A stretch of 64,000 bases of DNA from Ruminococcus sp. GTDB lineage: Bacteria; Bacillota; Clostridia; Oscillospirales; Ruminococcaceae. Every line of letters starts with the position of its first letter. Position 1 is the first letter of the stretch. The notes beneath the pieces are model-generated. The model ran no database searches and was not told where the DNA came from. It saw nothing but the letters and a program-made list of their open reading frames with translations. Below are positions 43,680-53,175 of the stretch, in pieces. Made by a program: the position numbers and the translations under genes. Location: contig JAFRXL010000034.1 in the NCBI GenBank assembly GCA_017441505.1, forward strand, positions 1 through 64,000, given 5' to 3'.

Positions 43680-44357
43680 TTATGTAGTTATTGTATCGCC
43701 TTTCTGATAACCGGTTCTTTTGTAATCGTTTCCGAAGATAGTTCCGAATACGCCCTGACAAATGATAAACATCAGGGTAGCTGCGGTTACATCGAGTACT
43801 GAATGCTGTTTCAGGAACATAGTTGCAAGGATTATAGATGCTGAAAGTATCAGACAGGGTATCTTTACTGCCGGCATAGCTGCGATCTTTCCTTTTGAGC
43901 GAAGCAGGCTTGCCATTATTGCAAGTGTATTATATACGTGGATGCTTGGCATAACATTGGTCGGAGTATCAGTTGCGTAAAGCTTTTCGACCATTCTGCT
44001 GAACATATTGTCACGGGGAAGTGTATCGGGACGGAGGTGAAGGATGTTCGGGAATATGGTTGATATTATAAGGAATATGGTCATGCCGGATATAAGTACC
44101 ATACATAGTTCGGCGAATCGTCTTTCGTCGGCGAAGAGCTGATAAATGATACCTGCTGCAACGAAAATGAACCACAGCAGATAGGGGACTATAAAGAACT
44201 CGCAGAATGGTATCATATCATCGAATACACAGTGTATCTCAGTGCAGCGGGAGTAGTCGGTTTTTTCGACCGCACCAAACCATACAAGGTATACCACCAT
44301 GTAGATAAGCATGGGAGCTACGATAAAGAGCTTATGCAAGAAAAATTTTTTATTCAT
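43680..44357 (-). CDS. PAP2-family membrane phosphatase
   Basis: The 225-residue protein is taken from the ATG ending at 44357, with GGAG 8 nt upstream; a longer frame would overlap the previous gene. It has six hydrophobic segments. The type-2 phosphatidic acid phosphatase motifs are partly kept: VMPSIHVYNTLA (domain 2) and LKQHSVLDV (domain 3). Likely substrates are lipid phosphates or undecaprenyl pyrophosphate. It follows the GT2 gene by 20 bp, so both probably work on lipid-linked glycans. Confidence 0.82.
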   Translation of the reverse strand: MNKKFFLHKLFIVAPMLIYMVVYLVWFGAVEKTDYSRCTEIHCVFDDMIPFCEFFIVPYLLWFIFVAAGIIYQLFADERRFAELCMVLISGMTIFLIISTIFPNILHLRPDTLPRDNMFSRMVEKLYATDTPTNVMPSIHVYNTLAIMASLLRSKGKIAAMPAVKIPCLILSASIILATMFLKQHSVLDVTAATLMFIICQGVFGTIFGNDYKRTGYQKGDTITT

Positions 44358-44377
44358 CCATACATCTCCATTCATCA

Positions 44378-45403
44378 TCAGTTGAATTTCCAAATATTCC
44401 GGAATACGCTGTAAACTCCGGATGCGATAGAGCGTCCCCATTTTCCGGGGAGGTTAAGTCCTATACCAAGCACCGATATACGGAGCTTTCTGTATATTCT
44501 TCTGTCACGTTCTTTCATGTACTGCCATAGCTCGTCTTTTTTAGCTATATGGTCTTTTGTACCGGAGCGTATCAGCATTATAGAGGATACTGCCGTTATT
44601 ATTTCAAGATAGTTCAGCATATACCTTGCTCTTTTGCGGGAAGCTGTTATCCTGTCATAATTTTCAGAGAAAAAGCGGTACATTTCCTTATTAACTCTGA
44701 TCTGCTGATCTATACGTGAGATCATAACGTCTTCTCTTACGGACTGGTCTTCTCTGCCGATTATGTAGTCATAGAAGTCCATATCGAGGTAATACATAGT
44801 CTTTACGTAAGGCATAGGTTTGAAGACGAAAAGATTGTCCACATAGAAAGTGTTTTCGGGAAGCACAAGTCTGCATTTACGCAGGAGCTGAGTTCTGTAT
44901 ACTACAGAATGCATCAGTATGTAGCTTCCTTTCAGTGGGATACCAATGTCCTTCCAGCCGAAAATACGGTTTTTAGGAAGAAAGCTCCTGTATCGCATCG
45001 TAGTTTTTGTGTTCTCGTCTTTGTTGTCATAGAAAAAATTGCTTATTAGCAGATCGAGAGTTTTTCCGGTATACGCATATTTTTTCAGTATTTTCAGTAC
45101 TTTCAGATATGCAGGCCTTTCAAGTCTGTCATCGCTGTCAACAACTTTGAAGTAAAGTCCTTTTGCAGCAGCAAGTCCGCTGTTTACAGCTGAACCGTGT
45201 CCGCCGTTGGATTTGTGTATTACTCTTATAATATCCGGATATTTCTTTTGATATTCCTCTGCTATTTCATAAGTTGAATCTGTAGAACCGTCATCAACTA
45301 TAATGATCTCAATATCGTTTCCGCCTGGCAGAAGCGAATCGATGCACCTTCTCATGTAGTCCTGAGAATTGTAGCAGGGAACTGCAAAACTGATCAATTT
45401 CAT
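44378..45403 (-). CDS. family 2 glycosyltransferase
   Basis: The 341-residue protein has a GT-A fold: FAVPCYNSQDYMRRCIDSLL, IEIIIVDDGSTDSTYEIAEE, HKSNGGHGSAVN and the metal motif VVDSDDRLE. A basic C-terminal region may contact the membrane. AAAGGA precedes the ATG. It is paired with the PAP2 phosphatase gene and related to the GT2 at 18734. Confidence 0.9.
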   Translation of the reverse strand: MKLISFAVPCYNSQDYMRRCIDSLLPGGNDIEIIIVDDGSTDSTYEIAEEYQKKYPDIIRVIHKSNGGHGSAVNSGLAAAKGLYFKVVDSDDRLERPAYLKVLKILKKYAYTGKTLDLLISNFFYDNKDENTKTTMRYRSFLPKNRIFGWKDIGIPLKGSYILMHSVVYRTQLLRKCRLVLPENTFYVDNLFVFKPMPYVKTMYYLDMDFYDYIIGREDQSVREDVMISRIDQQIRVNKEMYRFFSENYDRITASRKRARYMLNYLEIITAVSSIMLIRSGTKDHIAKKDELWQYMKERDRRIYRKLRISVLGIGLNLPGKWGRSIASGVYSVFRNIWKFN

Positions 45404-45556
45404 TTATATTTGTTCCTTTTGCCGGCTATTCCGGCTGTTTATTCTCTACATCACATATTATAACACATTGTATAGCAAAGGTCAAGTGTGAAAATGACCA
45501 TATAACGTCAATATTGAAGTACTGACTGATTGTTGATATTTAACAGGAACAGCCTA

Positions 45557-45585
45557 TTGCAATTTAGATAAAAACATGATATAAT
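45557..45585 (+). promoter_or_regulatory. promoter of the tautomerase-dockerin pair
   Basis: TTGCAA (45557-45562) and TATAAT (45580-45585) have a 17-nt spacer, about 28 nt before the tautomerase start. Confidence 0.72.
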
Positions 45586-45612
45586 TAAGAAAAAATTCAA
45601 GGAGGTCATTTT

Positions 45613-45954
45613 ATGCCATTCATCGACATCAAAACAAACGTACCTGTTTCACCGGATAAGCAGGAAGCAATAAAAACTGCTATGGGACTTGCAATAACTG
45701 ATATTCCAGGAAAGTCCGAAGGCTGGCTCATGGTAGGAATACAGCCGGAATACGCTCTTTGGTTCAAAGGAGACAAAGCACCTGCCGCAATGGTAGAGGT
45801 AAGCATATTCGGCAAAGCTTCCGACAATGCCCTTGTAACTCTTACAAGCCATATAACAGGCACTCTTACAGATAAGCTTGGCATTTCATCAGACAGGATA
45901 TACGTGAAGTATACAAGTACTGACCAGTGGGGCTGGAACGGTTCCAACTTCTGA
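45613..45954 (+). CDS. MIF-like tautomerase-superfamily protein
   Basis: The 113-residue protein has the catalytic N-terminal Pro right after the initiator Met (MPFIDIKTNVPV) and the MIF strand-helix order, with KSEGWLMVGIQPE, AMVEVSIFGKA and the closing YVKYTSTDQWGWNGSNF. Family members are keto-enol or phenylpyruvate tautomerases forming trimers. Its physiological substrate is unknown. AAGGAGG precedes the ATG, and the dockerin gene follows after 10 bp. Confidence 0.88.
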   Translation: MPFIDIKTNVPVSPDKQEAIKTAMGLAITDIPGKSEGWLMVGIQPEYALWFKGDKAPAAMVEVSIFGKASDNALVTLTSHITGTLTDKLGISSDRIYVKYTSTDQWGWNGSNF

Positions 45955-45964
45955 GGTGTATAAA

Positions 45965-47044
45965 ATGAAACTTAGAAAAATATGCAGCATAATTGCTGCC
46001 GGAGCTGTTCTTGTATGCCAGCTCGTTCCGTTTTCATCAGCTGCATCTGATACAATAGCACATGATGCTTCAAGAAATGTTCAGGAAGAGGGAGTAGGAA
46101 ATCCTTTCAACTATGGAGAGAGAAATACTCCGGCAGATGCGTCAGCAGCTGAAATACGTGCGATAAATCATAAGATGTCTGTTCAGGAAGTAAAGTATGC
46201 TCTTTACAAGGAGATAGATGAACACTGGGACCTTATCTCTGTACGTCTTGGTCAGCCGGAAAGAGAGAAGGTTTATGCACTTTTCCTCGGTATCGGAACA
46301 AGGGAGTCCACACTTGGCGGTAACGGTGACGGAGCTGATATAGAGACTGCTTTTTCTGAGGGATTCGGAGTAAGTTCGGCACACGCTTACGGTACTCTCC
46401 AGACTGCTGTAACTGCCTTTGCTGACTGTAATCCTCTTTTTATGAAAGAGGACAATGTACCGGAAATGTTCCAGTACACATTCAATGAGTCCAATTTCTA
46501 TGATGCAATAATCTCAAATCACATGGGTATAAGAAAGATACTTCATTTTATTGAGATAGGCATAAATCAGGAGAAGCTCGAAGGCTATCAAGTTGTAAGA
46601 GGAGCTTTGAAGGGCTTCAATACCGGCTGGTGCGACTATACAGGCGATAATGACGGCTACTATAAGAATTATCCTGACGAGATAATCGCTCTTGCTCACT
46701 GGTATTACGATGAGGGACACCTTTATGATAACGTTTTTACATGGACAAATGCTGAGGCTGCCAATAAGTACCGTGAAGGAAATGCATGGGACTGGTGGGG
46801 CGGAGTTGAGCCGAGTATGGCTGAAATAACTCAGACAGAGCCGAAGCCGGAAAAACTCAAAGGTGACATTAACCTCGATAAGGATGTATCTATAGCAGAT
46901 GTAGTAGCATTGCAGAGTTATCTGTTGTGCAGATCAGAGCTGACTTCAGAACAGGCTGAAAATGCTGACCTTGACAGTGACGGAAGTGTTGACGGATTCG
47001 ACATGAGTCTGCTAAGAAGGATAGTCATAAAAAAGGGAAAATAA
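45965..47044 (+). CDS. secreted dockerin protein with lysozyme-like core
   Basis: The 359-residue protein starts at 45965 with GAGG 8 nt upstream. The signal peptide ends near residue 25 (PFSSAASD). The core (about 60-285) has FLGIGTRESTLGG, with a Glu placed as in goose-type/transglycosylase lysozymes, GTLQTAVTAFADCNP and KGFNTGWCDYTGDNDGYY. I cannot name the family securely. The C-terminal dockerin (about 298-355) has GDINLDKDVSIADVVALQS and ADLDSDGSVDGFDMSLLRR. It may be a cellulosome-attached glycan-cleaving enzyme. Confidence 0.82.
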   Translation: MKLRKICSIIAAGAVLVCQLVPFSSAASDTIAHDASRNVQEEGVGNPFNYGERNTPADASAAEIRAINHKMSVQEVKYALYKEIDEHWDLISVRLGQPEREKVYALFLGIGTRESTLGGNGDGADIETAFSEGFGVSSAHAYGTLQTAVTAFADCNPLFMKEDNVPEMFQYTFNESNFYDAIISNHMGIRKILHFIEIGINQEKLEGYQVVRGALKGFNTGWCDYTGDNDGYYKNYPDEIIALAHWYYDEGHLYDNVFTWTNAEAANKYREGNAWDWWGGVEPSMAEITQTEPKPEKLKGDINLDKDVSIADVVALQSYLLCRSELTSEQAENADLDSDGSVDGFDMSLLRRIVIKKGK

Positions 47045-47066
47045 TTATCTTAAACAGATAAATAAA

Positions 47067-47099
47067 AGTCCGGAAGCTGTGAACTTCCGGACTTTTTTA
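47067..47099 (+). terminator. terminator between dockerin gene and convergent PBP gene
   Basis: The stem AGTCCGGAAG / CTTCCGGACT is followed by TTTTTT. Confidence 0.9.
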
Positions 47100-48635
47100 T
47101 CAATTACTGAAAACTATATCGATAATTCCTTTGTAAAGCTGAGCGGACTCGCTTGCAAAACTGAAATTGTGATCTTTAGGATTCTGTATCTGCATTACGA
47201 TAACATATGAACCGCCGTTTGCTCTGTAGTCGCTGTAATTGCTTGCAGTTGCACCGTTCTGGCCGTTATCGTTATTGTTCTTTACACAGCCTGTTATGTA
47301 AAGGAAGTCGCCTGAACCGGTCTCAGCTGTACCGGTCTTAGCTAAAAGGTGATAACCTTCGGGGACGTAAAGTCCGAGATTTCCGGCAACTCCGGACATA
47401 CCGTCGAGCAGTCCCTGACGGAGCTCCTCAGGTATCGAACCGATGACCTCGTTAGGCTTGCTTCCCTCTTCAATGACCTTGTTGAAATCATTGGTATCGA
47501 CTATGTTTTTGATGACGAACGGCTTTACCATATCACCGAAAGCGGCTTCACGTCCGAGAGCGGCAAGGTATATCGGACAGGTTCTTACATAGGACTGTCC
47601 GAAAGCACTTCGTCTGAGGTCGTCGTTGCAGTATATCTCTATATTATTTTCGAGTGAACCAAAATCGCAGTATATCTCATATCCCGGGCCAAAGTTGAAG
47701 ATGTTTCCGAGGTCGCTGAGTACCTGTTCTTTACCTATCTGATTGAAAGCTTTTGCGAAGAAGATATTGCTTGAATTTACAAAAGCGGAGTACAGCGAGC
47801 GTTCTGCTATAGGGTAAGACCAGTTTGTATCGTGATCCCAGTTGACGATAGTTGCTCCGTCATCGATCCAAGTTCCGTCGTCGTAAAGGGAGGTTATACC
47901 GTGCTTTGCGGCTAAGACCTCTGACATTATCTTGAAGCATGAACCCGGTGTAGCATTCTGGAAAGCCTTATTGCAGAAAGCTCCCCAGCTGAGAGTATCA
48001 CCATAATCCTGATCCTGCGAATACAGATCAGGATCATAAGAAGGATAGGAGACCTCAGACATTATTGAGCCGTCGTTCCGCATAACAACTACTGAACCGA
48101 CTATATTCATGTTCGCCATATACTGGTAAATAGCGTTCTGGACATTTGAGTCAAGAGTGAGCTGTATGGAACGTCCGACTTTTTCGTTTCCGTTTACGGG
48201 TTCCGGATTTTTGTCTCTGAGGACATCCTCGAAGGTCTCATCAAAACCTGAGGACAATTTATTGAGTATATTAGCGAATGACACTTTATTATTGTCGTTA
48301 GTGAATCTTTCCTCTGAGCCGTCAGGTCTCTGACCGCTGTACATCAGCAATTCTCCGTTGCAGTCGTAGAGGTTTCCCTTGAGTACAGGAGTTGTGGTAG
48401 TGGTAGTAACAGTTGTAGTGGTCACAGTGGTTGTTACTATAGTTGTCTGTATCTCTTCTTCACTATCCTGTTTTTCGGAGCTGGCATCTTCTGTTTGTTC
48501 CGAGCCTCCGAGCCATGCGGGTTTTTTAACTCCGGAGCTGTCAGTGCGGCTTACCTCAGAGGCACAGGATGGCAGTGCTGTCATCAGCATTGCAGAAAGA
48601 AGCAGAGCAATGCCCTTTTTCCTTTTTGTTTTCAT
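47100..48635 (-). CDS. penicillin-binding transpeptidase lipoprotein
   Basis: The product is about 511 residues from the ATG ending at 48635; an ATG at 48647 is also possible. A lipoprotein-like signal ends at the Cys in TALPSCASE, and a strongly Thr-rich stalk follows (about 60-85). The transpeptidase domain has the three penicillin-binding motifs: SxxK in ATPGSCFKIM, SxN in FVNSSNIFF and KTGTAE. It lacks a glycosyltransferase domain. The family cross-links peptidoglycan peptides or acts as a beta-lactam sensor; a lipid anchor is unusual for the class. Confidence 0.88.
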   Translation of the reverse strand: MKTKRKKGIALLLSAMLMTALPSCASEVSRTDSSGVKKPAWLGGSEQTEDASSEKQDSEEEIQTTIVTTTVTTTTVTTTTTTPVLKGNLYDCNGELLMYSGQRPDGSEERFTNDNNKVSFANILNKLSSGFDETFEDVLRDKNPEPVNGNEKVGRSIQLTLDSNVQNAIYQYMANMNIVGSVVVMRNDGSIMSEVSYPSYDPDLYSQDQDYGDTLSWGAFCNKAFQNATPGSCFKIMSEVLAAKHGITSLYDDGTWIDDGATIVNWDHDTNWSYPIAERSLYSAFVNSSNIFFAKAFNQIGKEQVLSDLGNIFNFGPGYEIYCDFGSLENNIEIYCNDDLRRSAFGQSYVRTCPIYLAALGREAAFGDMVKPFVIKNIVDTNDFNKVIEEGSKPNEVIGSIPEELRQGLLDGMSGVAGNLGLYVPEGYHLLAKTGTAETGSGDFLYITGCVKNNNDNGQNGATASNYSDYRANGGSYVIVMQIQNPKDHNFSFASESAQLYKGIIDIVFSN

Positions 48636-48866
48636 TTCATTTACCATCCTTATTGGCGGCATAGGCTGACATTTTCGACAGTGATACCGCCCTGAATATA
48701 TGTTGTAATTTTATTATACTATTTTTTCCTTTTTACGTCAACATTTGACAGCTTATTTTTGCAGATATTTTGCAGATTGTAGCCACTTTGTAATAAGATT
48801 ACAATTTTGTGTCAGAATGGATAAACTTTGCTGAGATCATATATGTAAAAGCAATTCAACTTGCTA

Positions 48867-48895
48867 TTGAAATATACGATTTTATGTGATATAAT
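48867..48895 (+). promoter_or_regulatory. promoter of the M42 peptidase operon
   Basis: TTGAAA (48867-48872) and TATAAT (48890-48895) have a 17-nt spacer, about 35 nt before the first gene. Confidence 0.75.
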
Positions 48896-48929
48896 GTAAT
48901 TTAGTGTATTATCGAAAGGAAATAGGTCT

Positions 48930-49943
48930 ATGGAACTTAAAAAAATGATAACAGTGCTTTCTGAAGCCTATGGAGCTTCCGGAAATGAAGAGCCGGCAGC
49001 AGAACTTGCACTTGGTATGTTAAGGGCATATTGTCCGGATGCTGAGATAAAGAACGGAAATGTTATCGGCAGATTCGGAAAGTTTTCGGAAGAAAAGAAG
49101 TCGCTTGTACTTGATGCACATATCGACCAGATAGGTATGATAGTTACATATATTACAGAAGAGGGCTTTATAAAGGTGGGAAATCTTGGCGGTATAGACC
49201 GCCGTCTTCTGCCGGCACAGCCTGTTGTTGTTCACGGCAGAGAGGATATAAAGGGAGTTGTATGCTCTGTTCCTCCGCACCTTACAAGCGGCGACAGTGA
49301 AGTGCTGAGCTTTGACGATACAGCGATAGACGTTGGTATGTCTAAGGAAGAGGCTGAAAAGATAGTCTCTTACGGCGACTATATCACATTTGACGTGAAG
49401 TGCCGTGATTTAGCAGGCGAGCGTATTACCTGCGGAGCTCTCGACGACAGATGCGGAGTTGCAGCTCTGCTTCGTACTCTTGAAATGCTCAAAAACTGCG
49501 AAACAGCCTATAATGTGACCGTTATTTTTTCGACTCAGGAGGAGCTTGGAGAGCGTGGAGCAAAGATAGGTGCATTTGAAATAGACCCTGATATAGCCAT
49601 AGCAGTAGATGTGAGCTTTGCCTATGCTATAGGTGAGGACGAAAATAAATGCGGTTATCTCGGAAAAGGTCCGATGATAGGTATATCTCCGTCACTTTCA
49701 AGAGAGATAACCGACGGACTTATCGATACAGCAAAAAGCTCAGAGATACCGTATCAGCTCGAAGTTATGAGCGGCATGACTTCTACAAATGCGGACAGAT
49801 ACTCAGTTAATCGCTGCGGAGCTAAGACCTGTACAGTTTCGATACCGCTCAGAAATATGCATACACCTGTTGAGGTCATAGATGTGAGAGATGTTGAGCT
49901 GACCGCAAAGCTTCTTGCTGATTATATAAGGAGGGACGTATAA
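48930..49943 (+). CDS. M42-family aminopeptidase, first of a tandem pair
   Basis: The 337-residue protein has the two-zinc M42 ligand set: His in LDAHIDQIG, Asp in GALDDRCGV, the Glu-Glu of STQEELGERG, Asp in AVDVSFAY, and His in LRNMHTPVEV. It belongs with glutamyl aminopeptidase and TET-type cytosolic peptidases. AAAGGAA precedes the ATG. It overlaps the second M42 gene by 1 bp. Confidence 0.92.
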   Translation: MELKKMITVLSEAYGASGNEEPAAELALGMLRAYCPDAEIKNGNVIGRFGKFSEEKKSLVLDAHIDQIGMIVTYITEEGFIKVGNLGGIDRRLLPAQPVVVHGREDIKGVVCSVPPHLTSGDSEVLSFDDTAIDVGMSKEEAEKIVSYGDYITFDVKCRDLAGERITCGALDDRCGVAALLRTLEMLKNCETAYNVTVIFSTQEELGERGAKIGAFEIDPDIAIAVDVSFAYAIGEDENKCGYLGKGPMIGISPSLSREITDGLIDTAKSSEIPYQLEVMSGMTSTNADRYSVNRCGAKTCTVSIPLRNMHTPVEVIDVRDVELTAKLLADYIRRDV

Positions 49944-50974
49944 TGAAAGAACTTCTTAAAGAGCTGTGTGCTGTAGACGGCGTATCAGGCGATGAACAGG
50001 ATGTAAGAGATTTTATTATAGATAAAATAAAGGACGTTTGCGAGTACAGTATCGACCCGCTCGGAAGCCTTATATGCTTTAAAAAGGGCAAAAAGACACC
50101 TGAAAAGAAACTCATGATATGTGCTCACATGGACGAGGTGGGATTCATCATTACAGCTGTCCGCAGTGATGGTACTCTTTGCTTCGGAGCTGTCGGCGGT
50201 ATCGACCCTGCTGTTATTATCGGCAGACAGGTAGTTGTAAAGAATCACTATACCGGCGAGAAGATATACGGAGTAGTAGGCTCTACAGCAGTTCATAATC
50301 TTACAAAGGAACAGCGTGAGAAAGCTCCGAAGATGTCCGGACTTTACATCGACATCGGTGCTGAGAATAAAGAAGATGCCGAGAAACTTGTAAATCTCGG
50401 TGATAACGCTTATTTCGTTTCAGAATTTGCTGACCTTGGTGATAAGAGGATAAGGTCAAAGGCGATAGACGACCGTGCCGGCTGTGCAATGATGATAAGT
50501 CTGCTCCACGAAGAGCTTGAATACGATACTTACTTTGTTTTCAATGTTCAGGAGGAGATAGGACTGCGTGGCTCAACTGCGTCTGCTTTCGCAGTAGCTC
50601 CGGACTATGCGATAGTACTTGAATCCACAACAGCTGCTGACATAGACGGTGCTTCCGGAGCTAAAAGAGTGTGTGAGCTCGGAAAAGGTCCTGTAGTATC
50701 CTTCATGGACAGAAGCACTATGTATGACAAGGAATTGTACAGACTTGCTTTTGATATTGCGGCTGAGGAAAAGCTCCCATGCCAGACAAAGACAATGATA
50801 GCAGGCGGAAACGATGCCGGAGCTATTCACATAAGCGGCAGAGGTGTGCGTACTATAGCAGTCTCACTGCCGTGCAGATACCTCCATTCAGCGTCAAGTG
50901 TCATAGAAACAGCTGACCTTGACAGCTCATATGCCCTTGTGAAAAAACTTGCACAGAGGATAATCGAATTATGA
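49943..50974 (+). CDS. M42-family aminopeptidase, second of a tandem pair
   Basis: The 343-residue protein repeats the M42 metal set: ICAHMDEVGFI, KAIDDRAGCAM, NVQEEIGLRGS, VLESTTAAD and PCRYLHSASSV. The two paralogues are clearly different in sequence, so they may form a hetero-oligomer or split substrate range. AGGAGG lies about 8 nt upstream. It overlaps the GNAT gene by 4 bp. Confidence 0.92.
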   Translation: MKELLKELCAVDGVSGDEQDVRDFIIDKIKDVCEYSIDPLGSLICFKKGKKTPEKKLMICAHMDEVGFIITAVRSDGTLCFGAVGGIDPAVIIGRQVVVKNHYTGEKIYGVVGSTAVHNLTKEQREKAPKMSGLYIDIGAENKEDAEKLVNLGDNAYFVSEFADLGDKRIRSKAIDDRAGCAMMISLLHEELEYDTYFVFNVQEEIGLRGSTASAFAVAPDYAIVLESTTAADIDGASGAKRVCELGKGPVVSFMDRSTMYDKELYRLAFDIAAEEKLPCQTKTMIAGGNDAGAIHISGRGVRTIAVSLPCRYLHSASSVIETADLDSSYALVKKLAQRIIEL

Positions 50975-51774
50975 TAAAACTTATCGAACATGAACACGAG
51001 CTTGACAGTGAACTGCTTAACAAAACACTGTGCGGCAAGAAGATGCTTTCATATATGAGGGCGTATGGTCCGAACTATGAGTTCTGCCGTTTTTATAAGA
51101 TAACCGATAATTACGGCGGTGTGGGATATATGTTCATAATAAATGCCACACTTATTATATGTGCTGACGAGTACCTTGAGGCTGATGAGGAGCTTGACCT
51201 TTTTGTTAGCATGAACATTCCTTTCCGTATCGAGGGAGATCAGCGTATCCTTAAAAATATCCGCATACCGGACAGGTATCAGGTGCTCAACCGTACTATT
51301 TTTGAGCTTATACCGGACGAAACTCCGCTTGAAGCTATCGAAGAGCACGTTGACTTCAATCCTAAGCTTACGGACGTATACAAGATACTCAGCGAGGGAT
51401 TCCCGAATATAGCCGATTTTTCATTGTGGTACACAGATACCTCACATCGCTGCCGCCACGGGATAAGCCGTGTGTTCACATATCGTGAGTCCACAACAGC
51501 GTCCGCTGTGTTTGACATCGGAAGCACTGTGCTTATCGGACAAGTCGCTACAAATATAGCTGCAAGAGGCAGGGGATACGCAAGAGAGTTCCTGAAATGG
51601 CTTGCTAAGTTCTTCAACGGACTCGGAAAACGTGCCTATCTGCTTGCACTTGATGTGCGTGTGAGCTTCTATGAAGAGATAGGATTCAAGGTAGTCGGAA
51701 AAGAGATAGTCCTTGAAAGAATAGATATTGTTAAGGATAGTATTGCGAAAGGAAAACTTGAAGATGAACAGTAA
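50971..51774 (+). CDS. GNAT-family N-acetyltransferase
   Basis: The 267-residue protein has a unique N-terminal half and a C-terminal acetyl-CoA-binding GNAT core, GQVATNIAARGRGYAREFLKWLAKFF followed by SFYEEIGFKVVGKE. The substrate is unknown. It is embedded in the operon between the peptidases and the PLP enzyme, overlapping both neighbours. Confidence 0.82.
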   Translation: MIKLIEHEHELDSELLNKTLCGKKMLSYMRAYGPNYEFCRFYKITDNYGGVGYMFIINATLIICADEYLEADEELDLFVSMNIPFRIEGDQRILKNIRIPDRYQVLNRTIFELIPDETPLEAIEEHVDFNPKLTDVYKILSEGFPNIADFSLWYTDTSHRCRHGISRVFTYRESTTASAVFDIGSTVLIGQVATNIAARGRGYAREFLKWLAKFFNGLGKRAYLLALDVRVSFYEEIGFKVVGKEIVLERIDIVKDSIAKGKLEDEQ

Positions 51775-53044
51775 GATAAATGATATATACAACTTCTCAC
51801 CAAAGCTTATGGAGCTTGCTGAAAAGGCTGAAAAGAACTGTGCCGGAGCTTTTGAGAGGATCGCTTCTGTAGCTGAATACAACGGAGCAAAGGTGCTTAA
51901 AGCATTTGCTGACAATAAGGTCAGCGAGCCTTGCTTCTACGGCTCAACAGGCTATGGCTACGGAGATATGGGCAGAGAGGTGATCGACAAGGTTTTCGCT
52001 CAGGCTCTTGGTGCTGAGGATGCTCTTGTCCGTTTCAACTTTGTTTCAGGTACACACGCTCTTTCTGTAGCTCTTTTCGGAGTACTCAGAACAGGCGATA
52101 AGATGATCTCTATAACCGGAAAGCCTTACGACACTCTTGAAGAGGTCATAGGTATAAGCGGAAAGCAGGGGAACGGCTCTCTTATCGATTACGGCGTTAA
52201 GTACGGTCAGGTCGAACTAAATGAGGACGGCTCACCAAAATATGACGAGATAACCGCTGCTGTAAAGGGTGCTAAGATAGCCTATATCCAGCGTTCAAGA
52301 GGCTATTCCCTCAGAGGAGCTTTCACAGTAAGCGAAATTGAGAAAATGATAAAAGCCGCAAAAAAAGGTAATCCGGACGTTATAATAATGGTCGATAACT
52401 GCTATGGCGAGTTCGTTGAGGAGTGCGAGCCTACAGCTGTCGGAGCTGACATAATAATCGGCTCACTTATAAAGAACGCCGGAGGCGGAATCGCTCGCAC
52501 AGGCGGATATATAGCCGGAAGAGCTGACCTCGTTGAGCTTTGTTCCTATCGTCTTACCTGCGTAGGAATGGGAAAAGAAGTCGGATGCACACTCGGTATG
52601 AACAGGGAGATGCTGCTCGGACTTTTCTTTGCTCCGGACGTAGTTTCTAACGCTATAAAGACCTCAGCGTTTGCAAGTGAGCTTTTCACTATGCTTGGAT
52701 TTGAGTGCTCTCCACGCAAGGACGATGCAAGGGGAGATATAATCACCGCTGTAAAGCTTGGTGACGAGGAGAAACTTACCGCATTCTGCCGTGGAATACA
52801 GAAGGGAGCTCCGGTCGATTCGTTTGTAACTCCGGAAGCTTGGGATATGCCGGGATATTCAAGTCAGGTAATTATGGCAGCAGGTGCTTTCACAAACGGT
52901 GCTTCTATCGAGCTTTCTGCCGATGCTCCTATCCGTGAGCCTTTTGCAGTCTGGATGCAGGGCGGTATCACATATACGAGCGGTAAGCTCGGAGTTATGC
53001 TCGCTGCTCAGGAAATGATAGACTGCGGAGCTGTCAAGCTGTAA
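51764..53044 (+). CDS. methionine-gamma-lyase-family PLP protein (PF06838, formerly 'aluminium resistance')
   Basis: The 426-residue protein is taken from the ATG at 51764, overlapping the GNAT gene by 11 bp. It shows GSTGYGYGDMGREVIDKVFA, FNFVSGTHALSVALFG, VDNCYGEFVEECEP, the PLP-lysine segment SLIKNAGGGIARTGGYIAG and PVDSFVTPEAWDMPGY. It has the type I PLP fold, close to cystathionine/methionine gamma-lyases, but the true substrate of this family is not well defined. It is convergent with the nitrogenase-like operon across a shared terminator. Confidence 0.88.
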   Translation: MNSKINDIYNFSPKLMELAEKAEKNCAGAFERIASVAEYNGAKVLKAFADNKVSEPCFYGSTGYGYGDMGREVIDKVFAQALGAEDALVRFNFVSGTHALSVALFGVLRTGDKMISITGKPYDTLEEVIGISGKQGNGSLIDYGVKYGQVELNEDGSPKYDEITAAVKGAKIAYIQRSRGYSLRGAFTVSEIEKMIKAAKKGNPDVIIMVDNCYGEFVEECEPTAVGADIIIGSLIKNAGGGIARTGGYIAGRADLVELCSYRLTCVGMGKEVGCTLGMNREMLLGLFFAPDVVSNAIKTSAFASELFTMLGFECSPRKDDARGDIITAVKLGDEEKLTAFCRGIQKGAPVDSFVTPEAWDMPGYSSQVIMAAGAFTNGASIELSADAPIREPFAVWMQGGITYTSGKLGVMLAAQEMIDCGAVKL

Positions 53045-53077
53045 AAATCTGCTTGTTGACTGTTTATCGGATATGAA

Positions 53078-53117
53078 AAAGGCTGATACTCACAAATAAA
53101 TGGGTATCAGCCTTTAT
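53078..53117. terminator. bidirectional terminator between PLP gene and nitrogenase-like operon
   Basis: The stem AAAGGCTGATAC / GTATCAGCCTTT lies between convergent operons. Confidence 0.85.
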
Positions 53118-53175
53118 ATATATCAGTTGATTTAGCTGCTATCAAGCATGGGAGGTACCAAAACGACCGATGTTT

